From the NCBI RefSeq assembly GCF_016924665.1, contig NZ_JAFFJT010000005.1, forward strand, positions 124,001 to 188,000: a stretch of 64,000 nt of DNA. The letters run 5' to 3'. Shown here piece after piece: positions 1 through 8,393 of this stretch. Each line of letters starts with the position of its first letter. The first letter of the stretch is position 1. The notes under the pieces are model-generated. The model was given only the letters and a program-made list of their open reading frames with translations, had not been told where the DNA came from and made no database searches. This DNA is from Nocardioides sp. SYSU D00038. GTDB taxonomy: Bacteria; Actinomycetota; Actinomycetes; Propionibacteriales; Nocardioidaceae. The position numbers were made by a program, and so were the translations under genes.

Positions 1-707
1 ACATCGGCGCCGCCCCCGGCGACGTCGCGCCCCTGGTGCTGATGCCCGGCGACCCGCTGCGGGCGCGCTGGATCGCCGAGACCTTCCTGACCGACGCGCG
101 GTGCTACACCGAGGTGCGCGGTATGTACGGCTACACCGGCACCTGGCAGGGCCACCGGGTCTCGGTGCAGGGCTCCGGCATGGGCCAGCCCTCGTGCGCC
201 ATCTACGCGACCGAGCTGTTCCGCGAGTACGACGTGCAGTCGATCATCAGGGTCGGCAGCTGCGGGGCGCTCACCGAGCGGCTCGCCGTGCGCGACATCG
301 TGATCGCGCAGGCGGCGTGCACCGACTCCTCGATGAACTCGATCCGGTTCGAGGGGCTCGACTACGCCCCGATCGCCGACTTCGGCCTGCTGCGCGCGGC
401 CTCCGACGCCGCCCACCGGTCGGCCCCGGACCGCGACGACGTGCACGTCGGCCTGATCTTCAGCGGCGACTCCTTCTACGCCGCCCGGCCCGAGCTGACC
501 CGGCGGATGGTCGACTTCGGGGTGCTGGCGATCGAGATGGAGGCCAGCGCGCTCTACACGATCGCAGCCGGCTTCGGCCGCCGGGCGCTGGCCATCTGCA
601 CGGTCTCCGACCACATCGTCACCGGCGAGGAGACCACGGCGCAGGAGCGGGAGCAGACGTTCGGCGAGATGGTCGAGATCGCGCTGGCGGCCGGCACCTC
701 GGCATAA
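1..707 (+). CDS. deoD: DeoD-type purine-nucleoside phosphorylase (5' end outside window)
   Basis: Reversible phosphorolysis of purine (deoxy)ribonucleosides to base and (deoxy)ribose-1-phosphate, a cytosolic salvage enzyme. The reading frame is open from base 3 to the TAA at 705-707, so the true start lies just upstream; about 235 codons are present against roughly 235-240 in the family, so little is missing. Visible DeoD motifs are LMPGDPLRA (phosphate loop), GMYGYTG, GMGQPSCAIYATEL, IRVGSCGAL and, near the C-terminus, the nucleoside-binding MEASALYTIA followed by CTVSDHI. The hexameric bacterial type fits these motifs better than uridine phosphorylase, which is the main alternative. The next gene starts 27 bp downstream on the same strand. 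Confidence 0.9.
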   Translation, partial: IGAAPGDVAPLVLMPGDPLRARWIAETFLTDARCYTEVRGMYGYTGTWQGHRVSVQGSGMGQPSCAIYATELFREYDVQSIIRVGSCGALTERLAVRDIVIAQAACTDSSMNSIRFEGLDYAPIADFGLLRAASDAAHRSAPDRDDVHVGLIFSGDSFYAARPELTRRMVDFGVLAIEMEASALYTIAAGFGRRALAICTVSDHIVTGEETTAQEREQTFGEMVEIALAAGTSA

Positions 708-734
708 CCCGCACCGGCACGGCGTTCTCCCCTC

Positions 735-1817
735 GTGGAGGACGACGTGGAGGCCGCCGTCGTGGAGGACCCGGTGCTGGACTCCCTGGTCATCGGCGCC
801 GGACAGGCCGGCCTGTCGGCGTCGTACCACCTGGCACGGCTGGGCCTGCGCCACGTCGTGCTCGACGCCGACGCCGCTCCCGGCGGGGCCTGGCAGCACC
901 GCTGGGACTCCCTCACGATGGCCGACGTCCACGGCGTCGCTGCGCTCCCCGGTTCCGACCCCCCGCACGGGTCCGGGCGCGCGAACGAGGTGGTGCCGGC
1001 GTACTTCGCCCGCTACGAGGCCGAGCACGACCTGCCCGTCGTCCGGCCGGTGCGCGTCGACCGGGTCGTCGACGTCGACGGACTCCTCGTGGTCGAGGCG
1101 GGCGACCGGCGCTGGACCACCCGCACCCTGGTCAACGCGACCGGCACCTGGAGCCAGCCGTGGCTGCCCCGCTACCCCGGCGTCGAGACGTTCGCGGGCG
1201 AGCAGTGGCACACCCACGACTACCCCGGCGCCGAGCGGTTCCGCGGCCGGCGCACGGTGGTCGTCGGCGGTGGGGCCTCGGCCGTGCAGCTGCTCGGCGA
1301 GATCGCCCTGGTCACCGACACCCTCTGGGTGACCCGGCGGCCGCCCGTGTGGCGCACCGAGGAGTTCACCCCCGAGCTCGGGCGGGCCGTGGTGGCGCAG
1401 GTCGAGGAGCGGGTGCGGCGGGGCCTGCCGCCCCGCAGCGTGGTCAGCGTGACCGGGCTGGCGCTGCGCGAGCAGGAGCGGGCGGCCGAGGCCCTCGGCG
1501 CCTACGACCGGCAGCCGATGTTCGCCTCGATCGAGCCCGACGGGGTGCGCTGGGCCGACGGCCGGTTCGAGACGGTCCAGGCGATCGTGTGGGCCACCGG
1601 GTTCCGGCCCGCGGTGCGCCACCTCGCCGGGCTCGGGCTGCGCACGCCGTACGGCGGCATCCAGCTCGACGGCACGACCGCGGTCGCCGACCCGCGGGTG
1701 CAGCTGGTGGGCTACGGGCCGTCGGCCAGCACGATCGGCGCCAACCGGGCGGGGCGGACCGCCGCGCTCGGCGTGCGCCGGGCGCTCGCGGGCCTCACCA
1801 GCGCAGCAGCCGGCTGA
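735..1817 (+). CDS. Flavin-containing monooxygenase-like NAD(P)-binding oxidoreductase
   Basis: A 360-residue two-dinucleotide-binding flavoprotein. The FAD Rossmann motif GAGQAG is at residues 21-26, a flavin-monooxygenase-like FxGxxxH (FAGEQWH) lies near residue 155, a second nucleotide motif VVVGGGASA is near 175, and the ATG-type motif WATGFRP is near 280. These suggest an NADPH-dependent monooxygenase of the YUCCA/CzcO-like group; the substrate cannot be read from the sequence. The GTG start at 735 gives a short acidic N-terminus before the Rossmann fold. Its 3' end overlaps the convergent adnB gene by 23 bp. It may be co-transcribed with the phosphorylase, but no functional link is evident. 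Confidence 0.8.
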   Translation: MEDDVEAAVVEDPVLDSLVIGAGQAGLSASYHLARLGLRHVVLDADAAPGGAWQHRWDSLTMADVHGVAALPGSDPPHGSGRANEVVPAYFARYEAEHDLPVVRPVRVDRVVDVDGLLVVEAGDRRWTTRTLVNATGTWSQPWLPRYPGVETFAGEQWHTHDYPGAERFRGRRTVVVGGGASAVQLLGEIALVTDTLWVTRRPPVWRTEEFTPELGRAVVAQVEERVRRGLPPRSVVSVTGLALREQERAAEALGAYDRQPMFASIEPDGVRWADGRFETVQAIVWATGFRPAVRHLAGLGLRTPYGGIQLDGTTAVADPRVQLVGYGPSASTIGANRAGRTAALGVRRALAGLTSAAAG

Positions 1818-4800
1818 GCTCCTCGCGGTCGGGCAGGTCGGTGGGCTCGACCGTGCGGCCGCTGCGCACGTAGTGGAACGCCGCCCGCACCCGGTCGGCC
1901 GGCACCCCCTGGAGCTCGGCCCAGGCGAGGCGGTAGACCGCGAGCTGGAGCGGGTCGGCGGTCTCGCGCTGGTTGGTCTTCCAGTCGACGACGAGCCAGT
2001 GGCCGTCGGGCTCGGCGAAGACCGCGTCGATCCGGCCGCGCACCACCTGCCCGTCGAGGACCAGCCCGAACGCCGCCTCGACCGCGTGGGGACGGCGGTC
2101 ACCGAAGGGGCCGGCCTCGAACGCCGCGACCAGCTCGGCGAGGTCGGCCTCGTCGTCGATGCCGGCGTCGGCGCGGCCGGGCAGGTCGCCGTAGTCGAAG
2201 AGGTCCTGCTGGCCGAACCTGGCCTCGACCCAGGCGTGGAACCGGGTGCCGAAGCGCGCCGCCGGGGAGGGCCGCCGCGGCATCGGCCGCGCCAGGTCGC
2301 GGGCGAAGCCCTCGGGGTCGTCGCGCAGCCGGGACAGGCCGGTGGCCGACAGGCTGCTCGGCAGCGGCACCTCGACCTCACCGGCCCGGTCGCGGCGGGC
2401 CTCCTCGAGCAGCCGGTCTAGCTCGGCGTCCCAGGCCTCGACCGTCGCGAGGTCGACCAGGTCGAGCTCGGCGGCGGGGTCGGGGGCGCCCTCGGCGAGC
2501 GCCGCGGCGGCGTCCTCGACCAGCTCGACCGCCGCGATCCGGCGCAGCGCCTCGGCGGTGTGCTCGGTGACCGGCCAGGCGAACTCACGGGTGCCGGCGC
2601 GCAGCGGGTTGGGCGTCCCCTTCTCCGGCTTGTCGTGCCAGGCCTCGGGCTTCTCGCCCCACGACTCGACGACCTCTCGCACGGTGCACTGGTACGGCGA
2701 CGGCCCGAGCGGCGTCTTGCGCTCCTCGGCCCAGACGTACGACGACACGACCAGCTGGTGGCGGGCCCGGGTGAAGGCGACGTAGCCGAGCCGGAGCTCC
2801 TCCACGGCCTCGTGGGCCCGGGTGTCCTCCTGGAGCCGCTTCATGCCGTCCTTGTCGGGCGAGACCAGCGCCGGCAGGTCGCGCGCGTCGCCGCGCAGCG
2901 GGGTGGGCAGCAGCTCGAGCCGCTGGGGCCACAGCCCCCGGCTGCGGGTGTAGGGGAACTTCTCCTCGCACACCCCGGCCAGGAAGACGACGTCCCACTC
3001 CAGGCCCTTGGCGCGGTGGACGGTGAGCAGCTTGACCGACTCGCTCTCCGAGGGCGTGGCGACGTCGAGGCCGTTGCCGAGCTCGTCCTCGGCCTCCAAC
3101 CACGCGAGCAGCGCGGGCAGGGTCACCGCGCCGTCGATGGCCTGGAACTCCGCGACCGCCTTGACGAACAGGTCGAGGTTCTCGCGGCGGGCCCGGGCGG
3201 CCTCGCTCACCGACGACGCCAGCTCGACGTCGATGCCGCAGGTGTCGATGATCCGGCGCACCAGCTCCAGCAGCGGCTCCCCGGCGTGGGCGCGCAGCTG
3301 GCGCAGCTCCTGGGAGAGCAGCGCGAACCGCTGCCGGGCCACCTCGGAGTAGCCGAGGTCGCCGGGGTCGTCGAGGGCGTCGCAGAGGGCCGGCACCTCG
3401 ATCGGGTCGGCGCCCGCGACCGCCAGGGCCAGCTCGTCGGAGAGCGGCAACCGCTCGCCGCGGGCCCGCCGGGCGCCGGCGAGCTCGCTGGCGCGCTGGC
3501 CGAGCAGTGCCAGGTCGCGCGGTCCGACCGCCCAGCGCGGCCCGCTCAGCAGCGTCAGCAGCTCGGCGTTGGCGGTGAGGTCGCCGACCAGCGTGAGCGT
3601 GGCCAGCACCTCGGCCACCTCGGGCAGCCGCAGCAGCCCCTTGAGGCCCACGATCTCGACCGGCACGCCCTGCGCGGTGAGCGCGTCGAAGACGTCGGCG
3701 GCGTGGCGGTTGTCGCGCACCAGCACGCCGATCTCGCGCCACCGCGGCTCGGGCATGGCGGCGTGGGCGGCCTGCACCTGCTCGGCGAGCCACACCAGCT
3801 CGTCGGCGTAGGTCTCGTGGACGGCGGTGCGCACCGCTCCCACCCGGTCGTTCCCGGGTCGGAGCGGGGCCACCTGGGGGAACTGCTGGTAGAGCGGGGC
3901 GGCGAGCGCGTTGGCGACCTGGAGGATCCGGGCGTCGGAGCGCCGGTTGATCGTGAGGTGGAAGGTGTCGACCGGCCGGCCGTCGGCGCGGGGGAAGTCC
4001 TCCTCGAAGCGCAGGATGTTGGAGACCGAGGCGCCGCGCCAGCCGTAGATCGCCTGGTTGGGGTCGCCGACGGCGGTGACGGGGTGGCCGCCGGGGAACA
4101 GCCGCCGCAGCATCCGGGCCTGCCCGACCGAGGTGTCCTGGTACTCGTCGAGCAGGACGATGCGGTACTTGCCCCGCTCCACCTCGCCCACGACCGGGTG
4201 CTCCTCGGCGAGCCGGGCAGCCAGCGCGATCTGGTCGGAGAAGTCCATCAGCCCGAGCGAGGCCTTGAGCCGTCGGTAGTCCTCGACCAGGCCCAGCGCC
4301 TCGGCCCGGCGGGCGAAGGCGAGGGTGACCTTCTCGCGCAGCTCCTTGCCGGCGTCGGCGAGCCCGGCCTCGAAGCGGGGCCACTCGCGCGCGTCGAACG
4401 CCCGCAGCTGCTCGACGGTGCAGAGGTGCTCGCTGAGCGCCGCGTCGAGCCCGAGGAGGTAGTCGATGACGTGGCGCGGGCTGTCGGAGAGCAGCGCGAC
4501 CCGGCCGGTGTGCCGCTCCACGGCCCGGGCGGCGAGCTGGTAGCGCGAGGCGTCGGCCATCACCCGGGTGTCGGGCTCGTGACCGATCCGCAGCCCGTGC
4601 TCGGAGAGCAGCGAGGAGGCGTAGGCGTTGTAGGTCGCGACGGTCGGCTCGAGCGGCTCGTCGTCCCCGCCGTCGGCGTCGCGGTCGGCCGGCCGCGCGT
4701 CGCGGCCGTGGCCGGCCGCCTCGAGCGCGCCGCGGATCCGGGAGGCGAGCTCGGCGGCGGCCTTGGTGGTGAAGGTGAGGCCGAGGACCTGGTCGGGGGT

Positions 4801-4995
4801 GACCTGCCCGGTGGCGACGAGGTAGACGACCCGGGCGGCCATCAGCGAGGTCTTGCCCGAGCCGGCCCCGGCGATCACGACCGCCGGCTCGAGCGGGGCG
4901 GCGACCGCCTCCCACTGCTCGTCGCTGACCTCGTAGTCGGTGCCCATCACCGCCCGCAGCTCGGCCGGCGACGAGATCGTCAGCGGGGCGCTCAC
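1795..4995 (-). CDS. adnB: ATP-dependent helicase-nuclease subunit AdnB
   Basis: Second subunit of the AdnAB motor-nuclease that resects DNA double-strand ends in actinobacteria. The 1066-residue protein starts with a UvrD/Rep-type SF1 helicase: Walker A GAGSGKT at residues 43-49, then LLDEYQDTS (motif II), DPNQAIYGWRGAS (motif III) and TVHRAKGLEWDVVFL (motif V). It ends with a RecB-like nuclease containing GTRFHAWVEARFG and LVVDWKTNQ. No cysteine cluster is seen at the C-terminus, unlike its partner. The GTG start at 4995 overlaps the adnA stop by 4 nt (GTGA), implying translational coupling. Order and N-terminal sequence match mycobacterial AdnB (Rv3201c) as I remember it. A longer upstream frame exists, but it is antisense-like read-through into adnA. 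Confidence 0.88.
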   Translation of the reverse strand: MSAPLTISSPAELRAVMGTDYEVSDEQWEAVAAPLEPAVVIAGAGSGKTSLMAARVVYLVATGQVTPDQVLGLTFTTKAAAELASRIRGALEAAGHGRDARPADRDADGGDDEPLEPTVATYNAYASSLLSEHGLRIGHEPDTRVMADASRYQLAARAVERHTGRVALLSDSPRHVIDYLLGLDAALSEHLCTVEQLRAFDAREWPRFEAGLADAGKELREKVTLAFARRAEALGLVEDYRRLKASLGLMDFSDQIALAARLAEEHPVVGEVERGKYRIVLLDEYQDTSVGQARMLRRLFPGGHPVTAVGDPNQAIYGWRGASVSNILRFEEDFPRADGRPVDTFHLTINRRSDARILQVANALAAPLYQQFPQVAPLRPGNDRVGAVRTAVHETYADELVWLAEQVQAAHAAMPEPRWREIGVLVRDNRHAADVFDALTAQGVPVEIVGLKGLLRLPEVAEVLATLTLVGDLTANAELLTLLSGPRWAVGPRDLALLGQRASELAGARRARGERLPLSDELALAVAGADPIEVPALCDALDDPGDLGYSEVARQRFALLSQELRQLRAHAGEPLLELVRRIIDTCGIDVELASSVSEAARARRENLDLFVKAVAEFQAIDGAVTLPALLAWLEAEDELGNGLDVATPSESESVKLLTVHRAKGLEWDVVFLAGVCEEKFPYTRSRGLWPQRLELLPTPLRGDARDLPALVSPDKDGMKRLQEDTRAHEAVEELRLGYVAFTRARHQLVVSSYVWAEERKTPLGPSPYQCTVREVVESWGEKPEAWHDKPEKGTPNPLRAGTREFAWPVTEHTAEALRRIAAVELVEDAAAALAEGAPDPAAELDLVDLATVEAWDAELDRLLEEARRDRAGEVEVPLPSSLSATGLSRLRDDPEGFARDLARPMPRRPSPAARFGTRFHAWVEARFGQQDLFDYGDLPGRADAGIDDEADLAELVAAFEAGPFGDRRPHAVEAAFGLVLDGQVVRGRIDAVFAEPDGHWLVVDWKTNQRETADPLQLAVYRLAWAELQGVPADRVRAAFHYVRSGRTVEPTDLPDREELSRLLRW

Positions 4996-7900
4996 GACAG
5001 CACCGTCCCGGAGTGCTTGGCGGGGCAGAGCGAGACGAAGTCGCAGTGGTCGCAGTGCCCGCCGGGCCGGGCCGGGAACCGCTCCTCGCGCACCGCTTCC
5101 ACGGCGGCGACCAGCTGGCGCTCGATCGGCCGCAGGCCCTCCTCGTCGGGCTCCTGGGGCGGCTGCTGCTGCACCCGCAGCTTGGCGCGCAGGTCGTGGC
5201 GCAGCTGCCACAGCTCGGCCCCGCCGGGCTGGGCGCCGGGCACCAGGTCGTCGACGGCGCCGTGCTCGACCGCGAGCTGGTAGAGCCCCAGCTGGGGGTG
5301 GACCGCGATCTCGTCGTTGGTGGGGAAGTACTTGCTGGTCTTGAGGTCGATCACCACGACCCGGCCGTCGGCGTCGAGCTCGAGCCGGTCGGCGTAGCCG
5401 TGGAGGGCGACGACCTGGCCGCCCGGCAGCGGCACCTCGGCGCGGATCGGCTGCTCGGTGGCCAGCACCTGCCGGGCGTCGGGCCGGCCGTGCCAGGCGA
5501 GGAAGCGGGCCAGCGCCCGGCGCACCTCCTCGCGCTCGCGCGCGCTCGACCACGGCGTGCGGAACGGGATCTGCTCCCACACCTCGTCGACGTGCGTCAT
5601 CAGCCGCTCGACGTCGGGCTCCGCGGCCTCGCCGGCGAGCTCCTCGCGAGCGATCCGGTCGGCGAGGGCGTGGACGACGTTGCCGAAGCCCTGGGCCTGG
5701 GTCGAGGCACGCTCGCCCCCGGCCTCGGACTCCAGGAACCACTTGGCCGGGCACTGCTCGAGGCTCGTCAGCGCACTCGCGGTGAGCCGCACCGGCTCGT
5801 CGGCCGGGCGCAGCGGGGCGGGTGCGGAGCTCCACCCGCGGGTGCCCCACCAGGTCGCCGGGTCGGCCGCCGGCACCCAGGCCCGGCCCTCGCGGTGCTC
5901 GACCACAAGGCGGGCGAGCCGGTGGGCGGCTGCGCGGCGCAGCGTCAGGGGCATCCCGTCGTCGGCGACCGTGCGGCGCAGCTCGGCCACCAGACCCGGC
6001 AGCGACAGCGGGCGCCGCGGCCGGCCGGCACGGTGGTCGACGGTGACGCCGAGCTCGCCGACGAACCGGGAGGCCTGCTCGCCCTCGTCGTCGCTGGACG
6101 CCACCGCCGTGACGACCAGCCGCTCGCGGGCGCGGGTGCAGGCGACGTAGAAGAGCCGGCGCTCGTCGGCCAGCAGCTCACGGGAGGTCGTGGGCGGCAC
6201 CAGCCCGTCGGACCCGATCCGGTCGGCCTGCAGCAGGGTGGCGCGGCGCCGCAGGTCGGGCCAGCCCTCCTCCTGCACGTGGGCGACGACGACGAGCCGC
6301 CACTCCAGGCCCTTGGAGCGGTGGGCGGTGAGCATCCGCACCGCCTCGCCGCGGATGCCCTGGTCGGCCAGGGTGTCGGCCGGGATCTGCTGGGCGACCA
6401 GGGTGGCGAGGAAGCTCTCGAGCCCGGTGTGGCCGCGGCGGTCCTCGACCCGGGCGGCCTCCTCGAAGAGCGCCACCACGGCGTCGAGGTCGCGGTGGGC
6501 GGCGCGGACCCCCGACCCCCCGCGCTCGACCGCGGCCTGGAGCCGGGCCGGCCACGAGGTGCCCGACCACAGCGCCCAGAGCGCCTCCTCGGAGCTGGCG
6601 CCCTCGGCGACGGCGGCGTGGACGTCGCGGAGCAACCGGGCGAGGGCGGCGGCCCGGCGTACGCCGGGGTCGTCGGCGTCGTCGAGGTCGTCGAAGACCG
6701 TCGCGTCGAGCAGCGCGGCGCGGAGCAGCTCCGGCGAGGAGCGGGGAGTGCGGCCGTCGGCCTCGGCGACCGCCTTCTCGCGAGCCCGCAGCCGCCGGGC
6801 CAGCACCCGCACGTCGGCGGCGTCGAGCCCGGCCAGCGGGGACTGCAGCATCGCGTGGGCCCGGGTGGCGTCGACGTAGCCGTCGGCCTGGGGGTCGGTG
6901 GTGTCGAGGTGGAGCACCGCCTCCAGGGCGTCGACCAGCGTGCGCACGGCCGGCTCGGCGACCAGCGGGGTGTCGTCGGAGGCCACCTCGACGGGCACCC
7001 CGGCGGCCGCCAGCGACCTGCGCAGCCCGGGGATCGTGGTGCGCCCCGAGCGCACCAGCACGGCCATCTCCGACCAGCCGATGCCGTCCTCGAGGTGGGC
7101 GCGGCGGAGCAGGTCGGCGAGGTGCTCGGCCTCGGCGCGCTCGGTGTCGAAGGTGAGCACCTCGACCCGGCCGGGGTCGCCGTCCTCGCGGGCCTGGGGG
7201 GCGAGGAACAGCTCGCGGGCGCGCTCGTCGATGGTGCCGGGCAGCGGGATCCGGCCCGCGACCCGCTGGGAGGCCCGGAGCAGGGCCGGACCGAACCGGC
7301 GCGTCGTACGCAGCACCACGGCTTCCGCCGGTGCGCCGCCGACCCGGGGGAACGACGTCGGGAACTCCAGGATGCCGCGCACGTCGGCACCCCGGAAGGC
7401 GTAGATGGACTGGTGGGGGTCGCCGACCGCCACCAGGTTGCGGCCGTCGCCGGCCAGCACCCGGAGCAGCGCGACCTGGCCGGGGTCGGTGTCCTGGTAC
7501 TCGTCGACGAAGACCCACCGGTACGCCGCCCGGAGCTCCTCGCGGTGGGCGTCGGCCTCGATGGTGGCGCGACGGATCAGGTCGGCGTAGTCGGTGGCGC
7601 CCTGGCTGTCGAGGTTGTCGAGGTACTGGTCGAGGAAGAGCCCCGCGGCGACGTACTCCGGCAGCCGCTCGGCCTCGCCCAGGGCCCGCAGCTGCTGGCC
7701 GTCGAGGCCCTTCTCGCGGGCTCGCGACAGCACGGCGTGGACCTCGCGGACGAAACCGCGGGTGCCGATCGCGTGGTCGAGCTGCTCGGGCCAGCTGACC
7801 GACTCCGGGTGGTCGCGCAGCAGCTCGCGCAGCACGACGTCCTGCTCCGGTGCGCTGAGCAGCCGCAGGGGCGCCTCGTAGAGCTCGGCGGGTGCGTAGC

Positions 7901-8234
7901 GGCGGATCAGGCCGTAGGCGAAGGAGTGGAACGTCGACCCGATGCCGCCCGCGGTGGTGCGGCCGAGGCGTGCCATGACCCGGTCTCGCAGCTGCTCGGC
8001 GGCCTTGCGGGAGAAGGTCAGCGCCAGCACCTGCTCGGGGTCGACCCCCTCCTCGACGCGGCGCACGATCGCCTCGACCAACGTGGTGGTCTTGCCGGTG
8101 CCGGGCCCGGCCAGCACCAGCAGCGGCCCGGCCGCGTGGTCGACCACGCGCTGCTGGTGGGCGTCCAGGGCCGGGACGACGACGTCGGCCCGCGGTCGCA
8201 CCAGCCGGTGGCGGACGGGCGTCGAGGTGGTCAC
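4992..8234 (-). CDS. adnA: ATP-dependent helicase-nuclease subunit AdnA
   Basis: First subunit of the AdnAB double-strand-break resection machine. The 1080-residue protein has a UvrD-like motor with Walker A GPGTGKT at residues 43-49, VFVDEYQDTD (motif II), GDPHQSIYAFRGAD and LTAHRSKGLEWRLVVVA. A C-terminal PD-(D/E)xK nuclease follows, with VVVIDLKTSKYFPTNDE. Cysteines in LEQCPAKWF and in HCDHCDFVSLC near the end form the C...CxxCxxxxxC spacing of Fe-S-stapled RecB/AddB/Cas4-type nucleases, so an iron-sulfur cluster is inferred here. The ATG at 8234 is chosen because upstream sequence is low in coding character. The gene is translationally coupled to adnB. Annotation as AddA or a generic UvrD helicase is possible, but the tandem arrangement points to AdnAB. 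Confidence 0.88.
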   Translation of the reverse strand: MTTSTPVRHRLVRPRADVVVPALDAHQQRVVDHAAGPLLVLAGPGTGKTTTLVEAIVRRVEEGVDPEQVLALTFSRKAAEQLRDRVMARLGRTTAGGIGSTFHSFAYGLIRRYAPAELYEAPLRLLSAPEQDVVLRELLRDHPESVSWPEQLDHAIGTRGFVREVHAVLSRAREKGLDGQQLRALGEAERLPEYVAAGLFLDQYLDNLDSQGATDYADLIRRATIEADAHREELRAAYRWVFVDEYQDTDPGQVALLRVLAGDGRNLVAVGDPHQSIYAFRGADVRGILEFPTSFPRVGGAPAEAVVLRTTRRFGPALLRASQRVAGRIPLPGTIDERARELFLAPQAREDGDPGRVEVLTFDTERAEAEHLADLLRRAHLEDGIGWSEMAVLVRSGRTTIPGLRRSLAAAGVPVEVASDDTPLVAEPAVRTLVDALEAVLHLDTTDPQADGYVDATRAHAMLQSPLAGLDAADVRVLARRLRAREKAVAEADGRTPRSSPELLRAALLDATVFDDLDDADDPGVRRAAALARLLRDVHAAVAEGASSEEALWALWSGTSWPARLQAAVERGGSGVRAAHRDLDAVVALFEEAARVEDRRGHTGLESFLATLVAQQIPADTLADQGIRGEAVRMLTAHRSKGLEWRLVVVAHVQEEGWPDLRRRATLLQADRIGSDGLVPPTTSRELLADERRLFYVACTRARERLVVTAVASSDDEGEQASRFVGELGVTVDHRAGRPRRPLSLPGLVAELRRTVADDGMPLTLRRAAAHRLARLVVEHREGRAWVPAADPATWWGTRGWSSAPAPLRPADEPVRLTASALTSLEQCPAKWFLESEAGGERASTQAQGFGNVVHALADRIAREELAGEAAEPDVERLMTHVDEVWEQIPFRTPWSSAREREEVRRALARFLAWHGRPDARQVLATEQPIRAEVPLPGGQVVALHGYADRLELDADGRVVVIDLKTSKYFPTNDEIAVHPQLGLYQLAVEHGAVDDLVPGAQPGGAELWQLRHDLRAKLRVQQQPPQEPDEEGLRPIERQLVAAVEAVREERFPARPGGHCDHCDFVSLCPAKHSGTVLS

Positions 8235-8321
8235 GACGCCATTCGACCACCCGGGTCCGACACGGCGGGACGGGGCCGGCTGGTCTGGTCCAGTTGAAAA
8301 GGGGATTGATTCCGTTCCGTA

Positions 8322-8347
8322 GCGTTCCGTAACGTAACGACACGTAA
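8322..8347. promoter_or_regulatory. Operator-like box shared with the second ELWxxDGT gene
   Basis: This 26-bp box, rich in CGTAACGTAACG and ending ACACGTAA, lies 46 bp upstream of the start at 8394. A copy with only two substitutions stands at 43456-43481 upstream of the paralogous gene. The CGTNACG steps resemble a TetR-type operator. It is probably a regulator site or part of a specialised promoter; which one is not shown. Confidence 0.6.
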
Positions 8348-8393
8348 CCCCGGCTCAACGACGAGCCACCCTCAGCCACCGAAGGAAGCTCCC

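Noticed and set aside
5013..8297. Long plus-strand frame opposite adnA
   Set aside because: Composition is typical of antisense translation (rich in G, R, V, Q without motifs); adnA motifs on the minus strand are unambiguous.
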